Below, in pieces: positions 1 to 11,627 of a stretch of DNA of 64,000 nt. Origin of the DNA: Gerris lacustris. Lineage: Eukaryota; Arthropoda; Insecta; Hemiptera; Gerridae. A program made the position numbers and the translations under genes. Within the stretch, counting starts at the first letter, position 1. Each line of letters starts with the position of its first letter. Where the stretch lies: assembly GCA_951217055.1 (NCBI GenBank), contig OX578278.1, positions 42,049,574-42,113,573 of the forward strand, given 5' to 3'. A model generated the notes under the pieces. It was not told where the DNA came from. It worked only from the letters and a program-made list of their open reading frames with translations, and did no database searches.

Positions 1-298
1 TTTATAAGTCAAAATATACCCCCAAAAATTTCCCCCCTCCCCAACCACTATATAACGGGTGGTCCTAAAATTTCGAAATAATTCATGGTTATACCTTATG
101 GTAAAGCGATGGAAATGGTTTGAAAAAATGAATTTTTCTAGTCGTTATTACCGATGAAAAACATTGTGACCCCCCGGGGGATCGAACCCGGACCCTTGAG
201 ATCGAAGAATAAAATCATAATTACATAACGGGCATGCTTAATCTTCTACAAAACCCTAAAAAGTACTTGGACGCAAGTACTTCCCTGTGATTTTCATA
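1..298 (-). repeat. tRNA-like repeat fragment, possible SINE
   Basis: On the minus strand, around 173-196, a GGGTTCGATCC-like box B lies in a GC-rich stem, and an alternating T/A segment upstream resembles a decayed tRNA body (A-box-like sequence near 235-250). The rest is AT-rich, with C-runs near 23-42. A similar box B inside GC-rich sequence occurs in the repeat family C copy near 20,640-20,665, so this may be a related repeat rather than a separate SINE. I see no gene. The TSD of the LTR element begins at 299, so this fragment is the older target sequence. Confidence 0.35.
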
Positions 299-303
299 CT
301 TAT
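299..303. repeat. target site duplication CTTAT (left)
   Basis: Matches the 5 bp at 4627-4631 exactly and abuts the TG/CA ends of the LTRs, which fixes the element boundaries. Confidence 0.9.
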
Positions 304-426
304 TGAAGTATATGAGACTAATTAAAACACTATTATATTTCATAAATAAACTGTGGTCACACATCAACTCAAATTATACATATAACAAAACCAAAACAAA
401 AACAATGACATGACAGCGACATGTCA
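304..426 (-). repeat. 3' LTR of the Gypsy element
   Basis: 123 bp, identical base for base to 4504-4626. It begins TG and ends CA. The element is on the minus strand, so this copy is the downstream LTR. Its first three bases in element orientation, TGA at 424-426, also serve as the gag-pol stop codon. The outer 21 bp (406-426) form an inverted repeat with 7-bp arms, TGACATG and CATGTCA. Confidence 0.95.
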
Positions 427-427
427 G

Positions 428-439
428 ATCTCCCCTCCA
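428..439 (-). promoter_or_regulatory. polypurine tract
   Basis: In element orientation, GGAGGGGAGAT lies directly upstream of the 3' LTR. This is where plus-strand DNA synthesis is primed in LTR retrotransposons. Here the tract is also coding, for the last residues before the stop codon. Confidence 0.75.
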
Positions 440-3400
440 AGTCTGGTTGGTCTGATCTGATCAACATGTCTTCTGCATTCCTCTCCTGAACTGAGCCGAA
501 TTCTGTAAATTACTTCTCCTTCCGTTCCGCATACAGTCCCAAACATCCACTTACATCCAGTTCGAGAGTATTGCCTGACTTGCACCTTTTCTCCTATTTT
601 AAAAGTTCTAGTTGCTTTTTTCTCACCTACCGTTCTAGATCTTACATCTGGTCTCATAAGATCTAACCTAGTTCTTACGTCCCGTCCAAACATAAGTTTA
701 TAAGCTGACTCTCCAGTAGCTGTTGCCGGGGCGTTTCTCAGTTGAGTTACTAATTCATGAATTTTTTCATCTTTTGGTAACTCTCCCATGGCTTTCAATT
801 GTTTTTTTACAGTCTGTACGGCTCTCTCTGCTAATCCATTCGAGTTTGGGTGATATGGAGCGATTGTGCGATGCACTATTCCTCTCTTGTCTAAAAATTC
901 TTTAAAACCTAATGCCGTAAATTGTGGTCCATTATCAGATACAAGGGTTTGTGGTAGTCCAAAAGTTGAAAATAACTTGCGTAACTGATTTATGCACCAT
1001 TGCGTGGTTGTCGTGTTGGTTGGAATGACCTCAATCCATCACGAATATGCATCCACAAGTATAAAATAATACGATCCTGCATCAGGACCCGCAAAATCTA
1101 TATGGACTCGTTGCCAGGGATTTGTTGGCTCTGTCCATGGATGATACTCGGCTCTAGTTGGTGAATTTTGCTTTTCACAGCACGGCTTACACGTTCTTAC
1201 TAGTTCTTCGATGGCCTGATCTATCCCTTTCCAAAAACAAAACCTTCTCGCTACTTGTTTCATTTTGACCATTCCCATGTGTCCCATATGTAGCTCCATC
1301 AAGACCTGTTTCTGAAGTGTTTTTGGGATAATTACTCTCGTACCTCTTAAAATGCATCCATCTTGCAGAGTCAGTTCTCCGTCTTTGTAGCCATATGGTT
1401 TTACACTTTCTCCTTCCTTTAACGCCTTTATAATTTCCTTGAGTTGGTGTTCGGTCTTAGACTCCCTTGCAATTATCTTAGCTGTCACTGGTAGTACTTC
1501 TATCTGTAATATTTGGAACTGTTCTGCTTCATCTTTCCATTCTACTGATTTTGGCTTCTCCACAGGGAACCTAGAGAGATAATCAGCATTAGAATGTGAT
1601 TTTGTATTCCTGAATTCTATATCATAATTAAAGCCTGATAAGAATAATGCGTAATGAATCAGTCGAGTCGCTGTTAACGGTGGCAGTCCTGAGTGTGGTC
1701 CTAGTATGTTAAGTAAAGGTTTGTGGTCTGTTATAATTGTAAATTTTCGTCCATAGCAGTATGTAAAAAATTTTTTTAGTCCCCAATGGATTCCGAGTGC
1801 CTCCTTATCAATCTGGCTATATTGTTTTTCGCTCTTAGTTAGTGTTCGAGACGCGAACGCTATAGGCCTTTCAGAACCGTCGGGGTATCGATGGGACAGC
1901 ACCGCTCCTAATCCGAATGGAGATGCGTCTGTGGCTAACACTAAATTTTCACCCGGGTCATAGTGGGCGAGTACCCGTTCTCCTGTGATTTCCTTTTTCA
2001 CGCGGTTAAAACTTTCTTCCGTCTCTGTGGTCCATCTAAATGAAGTATCCTTTTTAAGTAATCTATTTAGTGGATTCAGAATCGAGGCTAAATTTGGAAT
2101 AAATTTGTTATAGTAATTTGCCATGCCAAGAAATGTCCTTAGCTCTGTCACAGATTCTGGTCTTTTTGAATTTACAATACCTTTTATTTTATCTGGTGCC
2201 GTGTGTATACCTGTTTCGTCAATGATATGGCCTAAATATTTGATAGATGTTTCAAAAAATTTGCACTTGTCTTTATTTAATTTTAAATTAAAACTTTTAA
2301 TTTGCTTAAACACCGAGTTCAGTCTCTCTAATGTTTCTACTTTAGATCTTCCAAAAACAATAATGTCGTCAAAGAAAAATTTCACACCCTCAATGCCCTG
2401 TAGTATTCTGTCCATTAACCTGTTCCAAAGTTGTGGTGCCGTCTTTACTCCGAACATTAACCTGTTTACCTTGTACAAGCCTTTGTGTGTACTAAGTGTC
2501 TGCATAAGTGCGCTCTCTTCGTCCATAACCATATGGAGATAAGCGCAACTAATATCCAAAGTGCAAAAGAATTTTGACCCGTGCATGGCAGCGTAGATAT
2601 CGTCTGCTTTTGGTATAGGGTACGGTTCGTCTTTAATCATTTTGTTTAATGTAACTTTGTAATCTGCACACAATCTTAACTTTCCATTTGGCTTAATCAC
2701 CGGTACTACTGGGGTGCCCCACTCGGAAAAATCTATTTTAGAAATTATACCATCTTTTTCTAGCCTATCTAGTTCCTGTTCGATTTTTATTTTCATAGCG
2801 TACGGTACTGGTCTTGGTTTAAAATATACTGGTTTTGAGTTTTCTTTCAGGTAATAATGTCCTCGTACCGTGGGTATTTCCCCAATTGGACCTATGAAAA
2901 TGGATTCATATTTATTAATAAGCTCTTCTAACCCTGCATACGTTTCTTTCTTAGATATATTTCTTATTTCTGCCCAGTCTAATTTAATCTCTCTTAACCA
3001 CTCCCTTCCAAAAATAGGGTCAACTTTACCATCAATTATGTAGAGTTTTCCTAGGAATGTCTGCCCCTTGTACTGGCATTCCACCAAGGCCATCCCTACA
3101 GGCTTAATTCTTTCACCCGTATATGTTTTTAATACGACCCCTGTTTTATGTAAGTTATTTTTTATATTAAGTCGAGTCCAGTCTTCAAGAGATAACGTGC
3201 TTAGTGCTGCACCTGTATCCAGTTCCATAGTTGTCGGTCTATTATTTATGGTGATGTCAATTAAAAATCTGTCTGTTATGTTACCTGAGATCGTGTTGAT
3301 TTCATACGGTTCATCCTCGTTACTGCTTTCCTCGTTGATTTCATTTACTTTAGCTGGCCCCTCCGTCTTTTTCAAGCAACATGATTTTTCCAGGTGCCCT

Positions 3401-4491
3401 TTCTTTTTGCAGTGTCTACAAATAGCGTTTTTAAAAGGACACTTATCTGCCCGATGTTCTACAGAACTACACCGATAACACTTCCCTTTTAACTTCTTAA
3501 AACATTCATTTATAGTAAGGGTTTTATTTTTATTTTCTTCCTTTTCGTTATTTATTTTTTTCTTTATTTGTAATGCAAGGCCTTCATTTTTCACACTCAT
3601 TTTAACCGACTCAATTTTCGCCGATTCCATCGTGCTAGCTACACCCACTAGATCACTAAAGTCACTCTCGTTTTTCATTTGAAGTAACTTTGCTCTCACC
3701 TCAACATCCGATATTCCTCTAATAAATTGTAATTTTAAGAATAATTCTGAAACTGATCGTTTACACAAACAATTAAAATTACAGTCAGAGCCAAGTTTTC
3801 GTAACTCTGCCGCGTAGCTGATGACTGATTCATTCTGATTCTGCAAACGAGAAATAAACTTATGTTGTCGTGTCCATATACTCGGTTTAGGGTCTAAGTG
3901 ATTTCTTAAAATGTTTGACAACTCTTCAAATTGTTTTTCCCTAGGATCGTCGGGCGCGCAAAGCTCATACGTAATTTGGTGTAATTTTGGATTAAGGGCA
4001 TTTAAAAAAGTTAATACTTTCATTTTAGGTGTAACCTCACCTTTTATTTCTAAATAGTTTTCGAATCGCGTAATAAAATTTCCAAATGCCTCTTCCTCTT
4101 GAAATTGGGTAAAAGGTAAATTTATTCCTGAAGTCTCACCTTTACTTACTACCTTATTAGTCCTGGCAGACTCATCATGTTCTTTTATCAATTTTATTAT
4201 TGCTGCCCTTCCTTGGAAGTACGATTTTTCTATTAGAATAAAATCTTTCTCATCCTTTGACAACAGCCTATCATTCAGTGGGAGGTCCAGTATCTCTTCT
4301 TGTAAGTTCGCGATCTTTTCCCACAATTGTTCAAGAAATGTCTCTCGAGCTTTTACTTCTGAAATTTCTATTTCTTTATTTTCTAAAAAATCATTTATGC
4401 GGTTTATTTGTTTACTTACTCCCGTGCGCAGTTTTATCAGCTTCGTGTATTTTTCGATCTGCTCTTCGTCTGCGTCGCGGTTCTTTCCTCG

Positions 4492-4502
4492 CCTCGTCGC
4501 CA
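4492..4502 (-). promoter_or_regulatory. primer binding site, tRNA-Ser(GCU) type
   Basis: In element orientation the 11 bases TGGCGACGAGG start one base inside the 5' LTR. They are complementary to the CCTCGTCGCCA 3' end of eukaryotic tRNA-Ser(GCU), as I recall that tRNA. The site overlaps the start codon: the ATG supplies the TG of TGG. Tentative alternative: arthropod tRNA-Arg also gives TGGCGAC, but that match stops after 7 bases. Confidence 0.75.
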
Positions 4503-4503
4503 T

Positions 4504-4626
4504 TGAAGTATATGAGACTAATTAAAACACTATTATATTTCATAAATAAACTGTGGTCACACATCAACTCAAATTATACATATAACAAAACCAAAACAAA
4601 AACAATGACATGACAGCGACATGTCA
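4504..4626 (-). repeat. 5' LTR of the Gypsy element
   Basis: 123 bp, identical to 304-426. In element orientation it lies upstream of gag-pol and should carry the promoter. The start codon of gag-pol (4501-4503) abuts its inner edge, so there is no untranslated leader beyond the LTR. Confidence 0.95.
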
Positions 4627-4631
4627 CTTAT
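4627..4631. repeat. target site duplication CTTAT (right)
   Basis: Matches 299-303 exactly; it is the partner of the left duplication. Confidence 0.9.
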
Positions 4632-4989
4632 TTATAGCTTTTTTCGATGAAACATGTCACAGAGGTTTGACTTCTTCAAATTATAGGGGAACAAATCAAA
4701 AATACCTCAACACAACGCTGTATTCTAGATTGAGGAAACAGTTTCATTAAATGGGGAGTTTTCTTTTAATATTGCCTTCCATATGCTATACTCGGAAAGA
4801 GTAATATCATCTCTCTATTATATTTTTGTTTTAAATGGTAAATAAAAATATTTAGAGGTGATTTTCCGCTAAAATGTCTCATTAATAATTACAGGTGTTT
4901 GGTGAAGTTTTTAAGTGAGTAGGAGAATTGGAAGCGAATTATAAACATTTCAATGCATATAATTAAGTATGTATTTTGTATAACACACA
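4632..4989. other. AT-rich, nothing recognised
   Basis: About 360 bp of AT-rich sequence on the outer side of the Gypsy target duplication. I see no coding, RNA or repeat signal. Confidence 0.6.
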
Positions 4990-5146
4990 AATCAATTAAT
5001 CTAACCTGAAGCACGGGTATCCAGCAAGTATATAGTAAAATTAAAAAAAGATAATGAGATTATAAAATAAAATAGTTACCAATTAAAAAGTTTTTTTTTT
5101 TAAATTAAATAGTACGCTAACTACTCGGCTACGCCGGTCTCTATTA
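4990..5146 (-). repeat. fragments of family D head and SINE head
   Basis: Around 5005-5030 the minus strand reads GATACCCGTGCTTCA, as at the start of the family D copy at 56,400. Around 5113-5141 the minus strand reads GACCGGCGTAGCCGAGTAG, the box A end of the SINE found at 59,488 and 18,083. Both are short stubs separated by AT-rich sequence. Confidence 0.5.
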
Positions 5147-5339
5147 TTCTACTTTATTTATTTACTATCTGACCCAACGAACTTCGTACCGCCTAATAAA
5201 CATGAATAACATAAAAAATGTATAGCTGCTACCTTTGGAAACCTTTGAAAATAGATCATTTAGTTAAATAATGTTGCCTTATATGAAACATTTATACTAC
5301 AATATGCAATATACATATACTTCTACAATATATGTACAA

Positions 5340-5705
5340 TATTGGCATAAGAGACATACAGATAAACAAACATTCATTTTTATTTATATTGATATAGATT
5401 ATAGAAATATTTTTCCTGTATTTTCCATTTTAGCCCCCTCCTAAATGAAAATATAAAAAAAATATACATAACAACAATAAATTTACTCTTAAAGAGATAT
5501 GCATCATTAAAGGTTTTCATTACTTTTACATAGTTCCCCTGTGTACCAAAATTTAAAAATAGTTTTACTAACTCACAAACCTTCTCGGGAATGCGTCCAA
5601 CCATTCCCCCAAAGTTTCATCGCAATCGGAAGAACGGTTTAGGCAGGCATAAGAGACAGACAGACAGACAAACATTCATTTTTATATTTATAGAATATAG
5701 ATATA
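5340..5705 (+). repeat. family D repeat, two 3' tails in tandem
   Basis: The segment 5405-5560 matches 56,835-56,985 and 57,095-57,245: a CCCCCTCCTAAATGAAAAT start, then AACAACAAT, AAAGAG and ATATGCATCAT. The 3' part has an AATCGG...GGTTTAGG module followed by a GACA run and AAACATTCATTTTTATA. A second copy of that tail lies just upstream (about 5350-5395). This is a dispersed non-coding repeat; its class is unknown. Confidence 0.6.
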
Positions 5706-6329
5706 TTTATTTATATTTATTTTAAGTGAAACTTCTTTAGGTGCGGTAGAGTAAATTGGCTTGGATGAAACGAAGTTGGTGATTCGAGACTCGTCTAAGT
5801 GATAGATTTTTACAGGTAAATCAATTGCACATTCGGTAAAATGTTATGAAAATATTTTATTAATTTAAATTATTTTTCTTAGAGAAGTTATCTGACTGTG
5901 GCGGCATTGTAAACTCTTGTTTATAAACATGTATGTTGCGTATTTAATAAATTATTTATACAATATGCATTACTTAAATAAGGTTTATTGTGCTATTTCA
6001 TTATTAATTAAATCTAAGTAATAACAATTCTAGTGTTTTCTTTATTTAGGAACCAGCAAATCCTCATTTTAATGAACTTAGTATATAAGTGGAGCAATTT
6101 GATTTGACATACGAGTAAAATTGAGTTAAGTGCTTCTTCTAAGAACGATTTAAACTCTTAATTCTATATATGACATATTTATATAAATATGTAGGAGGGA
6201 CCATAAAATCAACTGTGTCTAGAACTTAAGTTTCACTTCTAATATGTGAGAGTCTCACACATATTTCTTTTATTGTAAGACAACTTTATAAAGTAGATAA
6301 TTATTTTGGCTACTTTATCTTTATTTATT
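5706..6329. other. AT-rich, nothing recognised
   Basis: No plausible reading frame, RNA gene or repeat could be identified here. Confidence 0.55.
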
Positions 6330-6620
6330 TTTACTTTCAAGCTTACCGAAGGTAAAGAAAGCATTGTATAAGCTTAATGCGGGAAATAATGTCTCAAAAT
6401 TAAATAATTTTCACGACAGAAATGAGTTTCACAGGGAACATTTGTGGCCTCGCGACTTTGTGTTGGTCTGTCCGTAAATTATTTTGAAAACTATGCTGCT
6501 AAAATTTGGATTGCATGCCAAAATTATAACAAATCGTGCCATAATAATTTCAATCTTCTGCGCATATTGATTCCTCTCACGCTTGCTTATACCAACCTAA
6601 TTTTTAGTAACAATTTTATT
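6330..6620 (-). repeat. family A repeat, diverged 3' part
   Basis: The minus strand carries the family A end hairpin TTACCTTCGGTAA (6343-6355) and the AGCTTGAAAG context. Further in, the GGGAACATTTGTGG stretch matches the TGTTCCCTGATG region of the copy at 21,670. Diverged and shortened compared with the copies at 21,201 and 40,353. The 84-codon frame across it looks incidental. Confidence 0.5.
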
Positions 6621-7624
6621 TTGAAATATATTAACATTTATTTTATGTGGTACAACTACTATTCGCCAACTTTTGTTAAAAATTGTAACATTGAATAATT
6701 TTAAAGAAGAAAAAATTCATTAATATAGATTGATAAAGTATCAAACGTATTTTTCACTTCAAAACATACTAAAATATTACGCTACTTATTTTCTCTTATA
6801 TTTTCAGTATTTTTAATGTTATACTGTCAGAGATGTTGTGGTTTTCTTCTTTCCTTTTTTAAAAAATCAATACGATATTTGTCACAGGGGAAGATGGATG
6901 GATATAAGGTTTTTTTGTGTAAGGTCCAAGATAAGGAATGGCTAATAATTTATTAGTAGCATTTTATCTTCTTTTTTCCCCCTCTTCTACTCCTTAAAGA
7001 GTTTTAGGACTTGGATGAGGTTTCAAGAGAGGGGAAAGGAAAAAAAAGAATTATTACAGAAAGAGAGGATGAAGGTTACAAGCTTGTTTCCAGTAGGATG
7101 AAGGAATAAAGGAGTGTCCATAGAACAGGTAAAGGACTAAATTGTAAAACGCGCTAAGATAGAAGGATTACAGTAGGATTATAGCTAAAACCTCCTTCTA
7201 CAGAAACCCTAGCAAGCTATGCGAGATCTAAAGGGGTTTTAGGATTACGATACATTTCTTAATTCACAAACCGTTCTCTTGATACATTACCATACTCGTA
7301 TATTAGTAATACCTCCACTTTTAATACCCAATAACTGACTTAAACACTCATGTAATTGCTTAAATATAAACATCGTTTTACATTATTAATAATGCATATT
7401 AACGTAACGACCCTACCCCCCATAACATCTTTAAAGTAAATAGAATTGATATTAATAGCCCTTTTAGTGAAGATTAAGCCAATATAAGCTCCTAAAGCCC
7501 TTTTTAATGCAATAATACATTTAAATGGATAATTTATTAGTAGTACAATATAGTTTAAAGTCGAAATAATTAATATAAAAACGTATTATACAATGTGATG
7601 TATAGTCCTAGTTTTTTTTTTATT
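6621..7624. other. AT-rich, nothing recognised
   Basis: Mixed AT-rich and purine-rich sequence (for example near 6990-7080). No gene or repeat was identified. Confidence 0.5.
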
Positions 7625-7800
7625 TATTTTATTACAAGAAGGAGGAAACCCACTTAACTCATCTACTCGAGGTGATCATCAGTGCCAAACACCTCTCACA
7701 CCTATGGGTACTTCTCCTATGGGTAACATACTCTCCAGGTATGTTAGTGTTTAGGCATAGGTTTCAGGGGAGTTGCGCAAGTACGCTACAAAAAAAAGAT
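7625..7800 (-). repeat. tRNA-derived SINE, truncated copy
   Basis: Reading the plus strand, the blocks around CACTTAACTCATCTACTCGA, GATCATCAGTGCCAAACAC and GTGTTTAGGCATAGGTTTCA line up in order with 17,930-18,055. The tRNA head with box A is missing beyond about 7,790. A 72-codon plus-strand frame across it is a by-product of the repeat. Confidence 0.5.
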
Positions 7801-10800
7801 GTCTCAAAAAATACCAGCAATAGGATTCTAGTTCTAGATGGTATGAACATAAAATTAAAACAGTATTATTACCTAGTGCAGCATAAATAGTTAAAATACT
7901 TATGTACTTAACAAGTCAAAGATCACATTTATAAAATGAACAAGGAACTCTTAAAAACGATTGTAAAAAAAAGTAATGCTTACTTATCTAGACCATTTGT
8001 TTGCGACCAGATCAATATACCGTTATGGATAATGCAGGAAAAAAGGATCAACCATTTCACACATATGCTCCATGTGTTACGTCATGCCAGAAAATATTTA
8101 TGTGGGATTTGAACGAGATATACGTCAATATTAGAACAGTGGATTCAGGCGTGTGTAAATTAAATGCGGACACTCTAATCCCTTACTTTGCCTTTTGTCA
8201 CCCTTAGTTACACAAGCCTAAAACGATACAAACAAAACAAACCTTGTCATCCATTACAATATTTGCAAGACAAGCGAGATTCCCTTATGTCCATTCACCT
8301 CAAAATACCTCAAAAACCCGTTTAGCGTACTAAGATAAGACTGTTAACAAAAAATATAATCTTATTGATTAAGCAGTATACTAAGCCTCGAGATCCACTT
8401 AATAAATTGACGATGTTCTTACATTAAATATCTATTAACCAGAAGATTTTATTTTGAGTATATACTTTATAAATATAATCTTTATATAATACTTATAAAT
8501 ATAAACTTTATATAATAGATTTATTGATTTCTACTTCATTCTTATTTTAAAAGCAAGAGATAAATTATCTCAAAATTGTTTAAACTAGAGAGCTTTTAAA
8601 AAATGTGACGACGAAGATAATCCTTGATTTTATATACTTATACTAATTTTATACAAAAAAGAACGGCAGTGCTTAAGCTACTGTTTTTAAAAGGACAAGT
8701 TTGAATAATCAATTTTATGTTTTTAGTGATAAATACTACAAATTAATCAGTGTTAGTTATACAAAATGCCATCGACTACTAGTGCTGTAAGATCTATGAT
8801 ACTATGATGATAGAAACAAGGCGGCACACACGAGATAAAAGAGATACAGATACAACTCAATATTACATTAGAGTAGGCTTAGGATTTTCCTTTCCTATCA
8901 TCTAAGCCTTTCATCGTGAGTAAAATTAAGGTTTAAGTGTCAGTCAGTAGCATAAGTTACTACTTGGCCTACTGTAGTGTAAACAAGGACTTGGTAATTT
9001 TGCTTATTTGAGCTTTAGAAGACTGGTAGAAGGTTTATTTGTTGTTTTTTTTTGTTTTGGTTAAACAAAATATCTTTGTTGAACAAAAAATATATTACCA
9101 ATAAGTTCAGTTTAAATATGTGACCCATTATTTGAGTTTCTATAAAAACGTATAACAAAAAACCTTAAAATTCTTCTAAGACCGTAACCTTTCTTGAAAA
9201 TACTTATACTGTTATTATAAGAGGAGCCGCGGAAGCCAGATTATAGTGTTATTAAAGTATGTTATAGGAATATCCATTTGACCATAATGGAAATTCATGA
9301 GTCTACTCACGAAAATTCTTAAAATGTTAAACAAATCTTTAAGCCAAAATACCTTTTTATAGATTTTACAGAACATAAACAGGTTATATAGCCATATGAG
9401 ACCCTTGTTACACGTTCCAAAAAGCATTACATATACAACTAGGTAATTCCGAGCAATTTGTGTCTCAAAGCCTTTTCCTTCCTTAAGATGATAAGCCAAT
9501 TCAGAGCCTTCCAATTCCCTAGAAGATAATGTCAGTTATAGAGGAGAAAAATCCAAGACACTATTAACATTTTATTTTTATAGTTTGGGAAGAGGAAAAT
9601 ATCGTTTATATTTTTTCCGAAAACCAGGTGAAAAAAAGGTAACTGAAAGAAAAGCACAAAAATGTTCAACCAATAACAGTAACAGTTAACCTTTCTTCCG
9701 TTGCTTAACCTCGACGTAATATTAACTCTCAGACTAACAGATCACTAAAACTTGAGTGGCCAAACATAAATTTAAGCAGAATTGGATCCCGAGATAAGGT
9801 TTTATAACTCTGGAGTGAGATCTTAGAATAGTGCCCTTTCTTATTGGTCCCAAAAAAACCCTTAGACATTTTGTGAAAGATAACCCGAAGGATGGTTGAC
9901 AGTTATAATAAACAGAATAGCCTTAGTTTAAACAACTGTTTGATACAACACAGAGTATTTAGGATGAAGACGAAATACAGAATATAACAAGGAAAACTAT
10001 AAGGTATACATAAAAAAGAATAAGCTACAAGTTTGTTACATCAGATAACACGCTTTAAATAATCATGTTTATAAACTTAATGTCTTAATGTCCGAGATTT
10101 AAAAAAAATAAACATAACCTTTATAATCAACCTATAGTTATTGTAAAATTATACATGTTAGAATAGAAGCAATTTAAAACAAATTTAGACCCAATTTTAA
10201 CCTTTAAACATTATTCAATACTTATTATACTTCTGAATTGCATAATAAATACAAATACAAAAGTTGATAAATACGTTGAAGTAATAATGTAGTTAGTATT
10301 GTTAGAAGCACTTATTATTCATTTAGTTATAGTAAACTAACACTAGTAAACAAACTATCTAGGATTTTTATTGTTTGAAGGAGTTTAAGATTATATTACA
10401 TTTGATATTATCATAATAAAGCTAAGCACGGAGAGGGCAATGGATGCGGATCAACAATTAGCATTAGGCATAATTCATAGCCCAATTGACACAGTTAGTC
10501 AACCGAAACAGCAACAAGACCAAATTTACTTAATCGATTCCTCTTAACAATCAAAACTCGGAACTAGGACCAATAAACCATTGTAAATGGAAAATGTTTA
10601 CAAGTTTTGAACCATAAGGTAAAATAAGTTTGAACGTAAACTAATCCATTTTAGAAGAGATTTCTTCTTTTTTAAGTCAGAAAACGATTCCATTATTATA
10701 TAATAGTAAGCCAAAGGACCCAAATCAAATGCTTGATTAGAAAAAAATGTATCTCAGCAACATTTTTAAAATAATCATAAATTATTAGTACGGTTGTGTT

Positions 10801-10984
10801 GATCATATAGTTTTAAAACTGTGATCGTTAATTCTTTTGTGAATGCTATACGGGTATAAAGTCAATACTATAAAGACTAATATCCATAATATATATGTTA
10901 TAAATAATTAAATAGCCTTCTCTATATATTGCGAATATGAGAAAGTAAAAATAGAAAATATCACAAATAAATTACTACAAAATG
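7801..10984. other. AT-rich, nothing recognised
   Basis: Weak frames (8001-8207 plus, 9215-9514 minus) have no recognisable domain and AT-driven composition, so I do not call them genes. No RNA gene or structured repeat is visible over about 3.2 kb. Confidence 0.5.
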
Positions 10985-11400
10985 AAGAGCAAACAAACCA
11001 AATTTAAATTTAAAAATCTGCCCGATTCAACTTGTACTAAACTCCCTCATATACAAGGACATAATTACCTGGTCCAGTGTTTTCCATTTATTAGTTGTTA
11101 GTGTTTTCGTAGATACATTTAATTATTATTAAAATATGCAAAAAAAAATAACTTCTCTCCAGCGAGGAATCAAAAGAGAAATTTCACGCTTTGCGATAAT
11201 AGCTATTTTCTCAGGAACTAAATTTCCCGGGGAAACTACTTATATGGTTAGAATCGAATTTAAATGGACTAGAAAATACATATTTTAATCAAAATCGTCG
11301 GAACCGATTTTGAGACATACTCTTTTTCAGAGCCCCAAATTTAGAGCTAAAATTAATTTTTCAATTTTGCCTATTTTATATAAATATATAGCAAGAATGG
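10985..11400 (+). repeat. family C repeat, partial
   Basis: Collinear with 20,500-20,880. Shared blocks include CTATTTTCTCAGGAACTA, then TTTCCC, AAATGGACTA, AATCAAAATCGTCGGAACCG and CCAAATTTAGAGCTAAAATT. The 3' third, with the GACA module and end hairpin, is missing. Confidence 0.65.
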
Positions 11401-11627
11401 CGGTATGAGAGCACGCTCGTCTCTGATAAGTCCCATATATGATCTTCTTGATCTAGTATTGGTCCAGAGTTGGGTGGGCATCGTCGGGCCCCTGATAAGT
11501 CGGACGCGACGAAACGATGCAGGACATAGCGTAATGCCGAGCCAACATCTTAATGACGTTATGTCTGATGTTGGAACAGTTCCTATGTGTCACGCTTGCG
11601 TGGCACATCCCTTGGTGTCTCTCGCAA

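Larger units (their letters stand above)
424..4503 (-). pseudogene. gag-pol: Gypsy gag-pol polyprotein, one internal stop
   Basis: One frame of 1,360 codons runs from ATG at 4503 to TGA at 424-426, broken only by TGA at 1039-1041 (codon 1155). Gag carries two CCHC zinc knuckles (C342-C345-H350-C355 and C362-C365-H370-C375). The aspartic protease motif DTGA is at 429-432. Reverse transcriptase spans roughly 580-780, with FFDD in place of YxDD at 710-713. RNase H has D859, E901 and D926. Integrase has a zinc finger with H1072, H1075, C1105 and C1108, then D1136, D1190 and E1226, the expected D-D-35-E spacing. The stop falls between the first two catalytic Asp residues, so integrase is truncated as the DNA stands. 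Gag and pol share one frame with no frameshift. The frame is otherwise open, which fits a young copy. No envelope gene is present. Confidence 0.93.
304..4626 (-). mobile_element. Ty3/Gypsy LTR retrotransposon, nearly intact
   Basis: Two identical 123-bp LTRs (304-426 and 4504-4626) bound a single minus-strand gag-pol frame. The 5-bp sequence CTTAT flanks the element on both sides (299-303 and 4627-4631), which is the target duplication expected of an LTR retrotransposon integrase. Domain order gag, protease, reverse transcriptase, RNase H, integrase identifies Ty3/Gypsy. Very short LTRs and a tRNA-Ser primer site fit the Mag lineage from family knowledge, but I assign the lineage only tentatively. 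Identical LTRs and a perfect target duplication imply a recent insertion, although 123 bp is a short clock. Confidence 0.95.

Noticed and set aside
163..290. A functional tRNA gene on the minus strand
   Set aside because: Box B is good, but acceptor and D-stem pairing is not visible and the anticodon region is AT-rich and decayed. A tRNA-derived repeat is more likely.
2123..3478. Plus-strand frames across the Gypsy element (2123-2542, 3068-3478)
   Set aside because: Shadows of the minus-strand gag-pol frame.
5640..5670. CRISPR-like short repeats (GACAGACAGACA)
   Set aside because: A simple tetranucleotide run inside a dispersed eukaryotic repeat; no spacers or cas genes.
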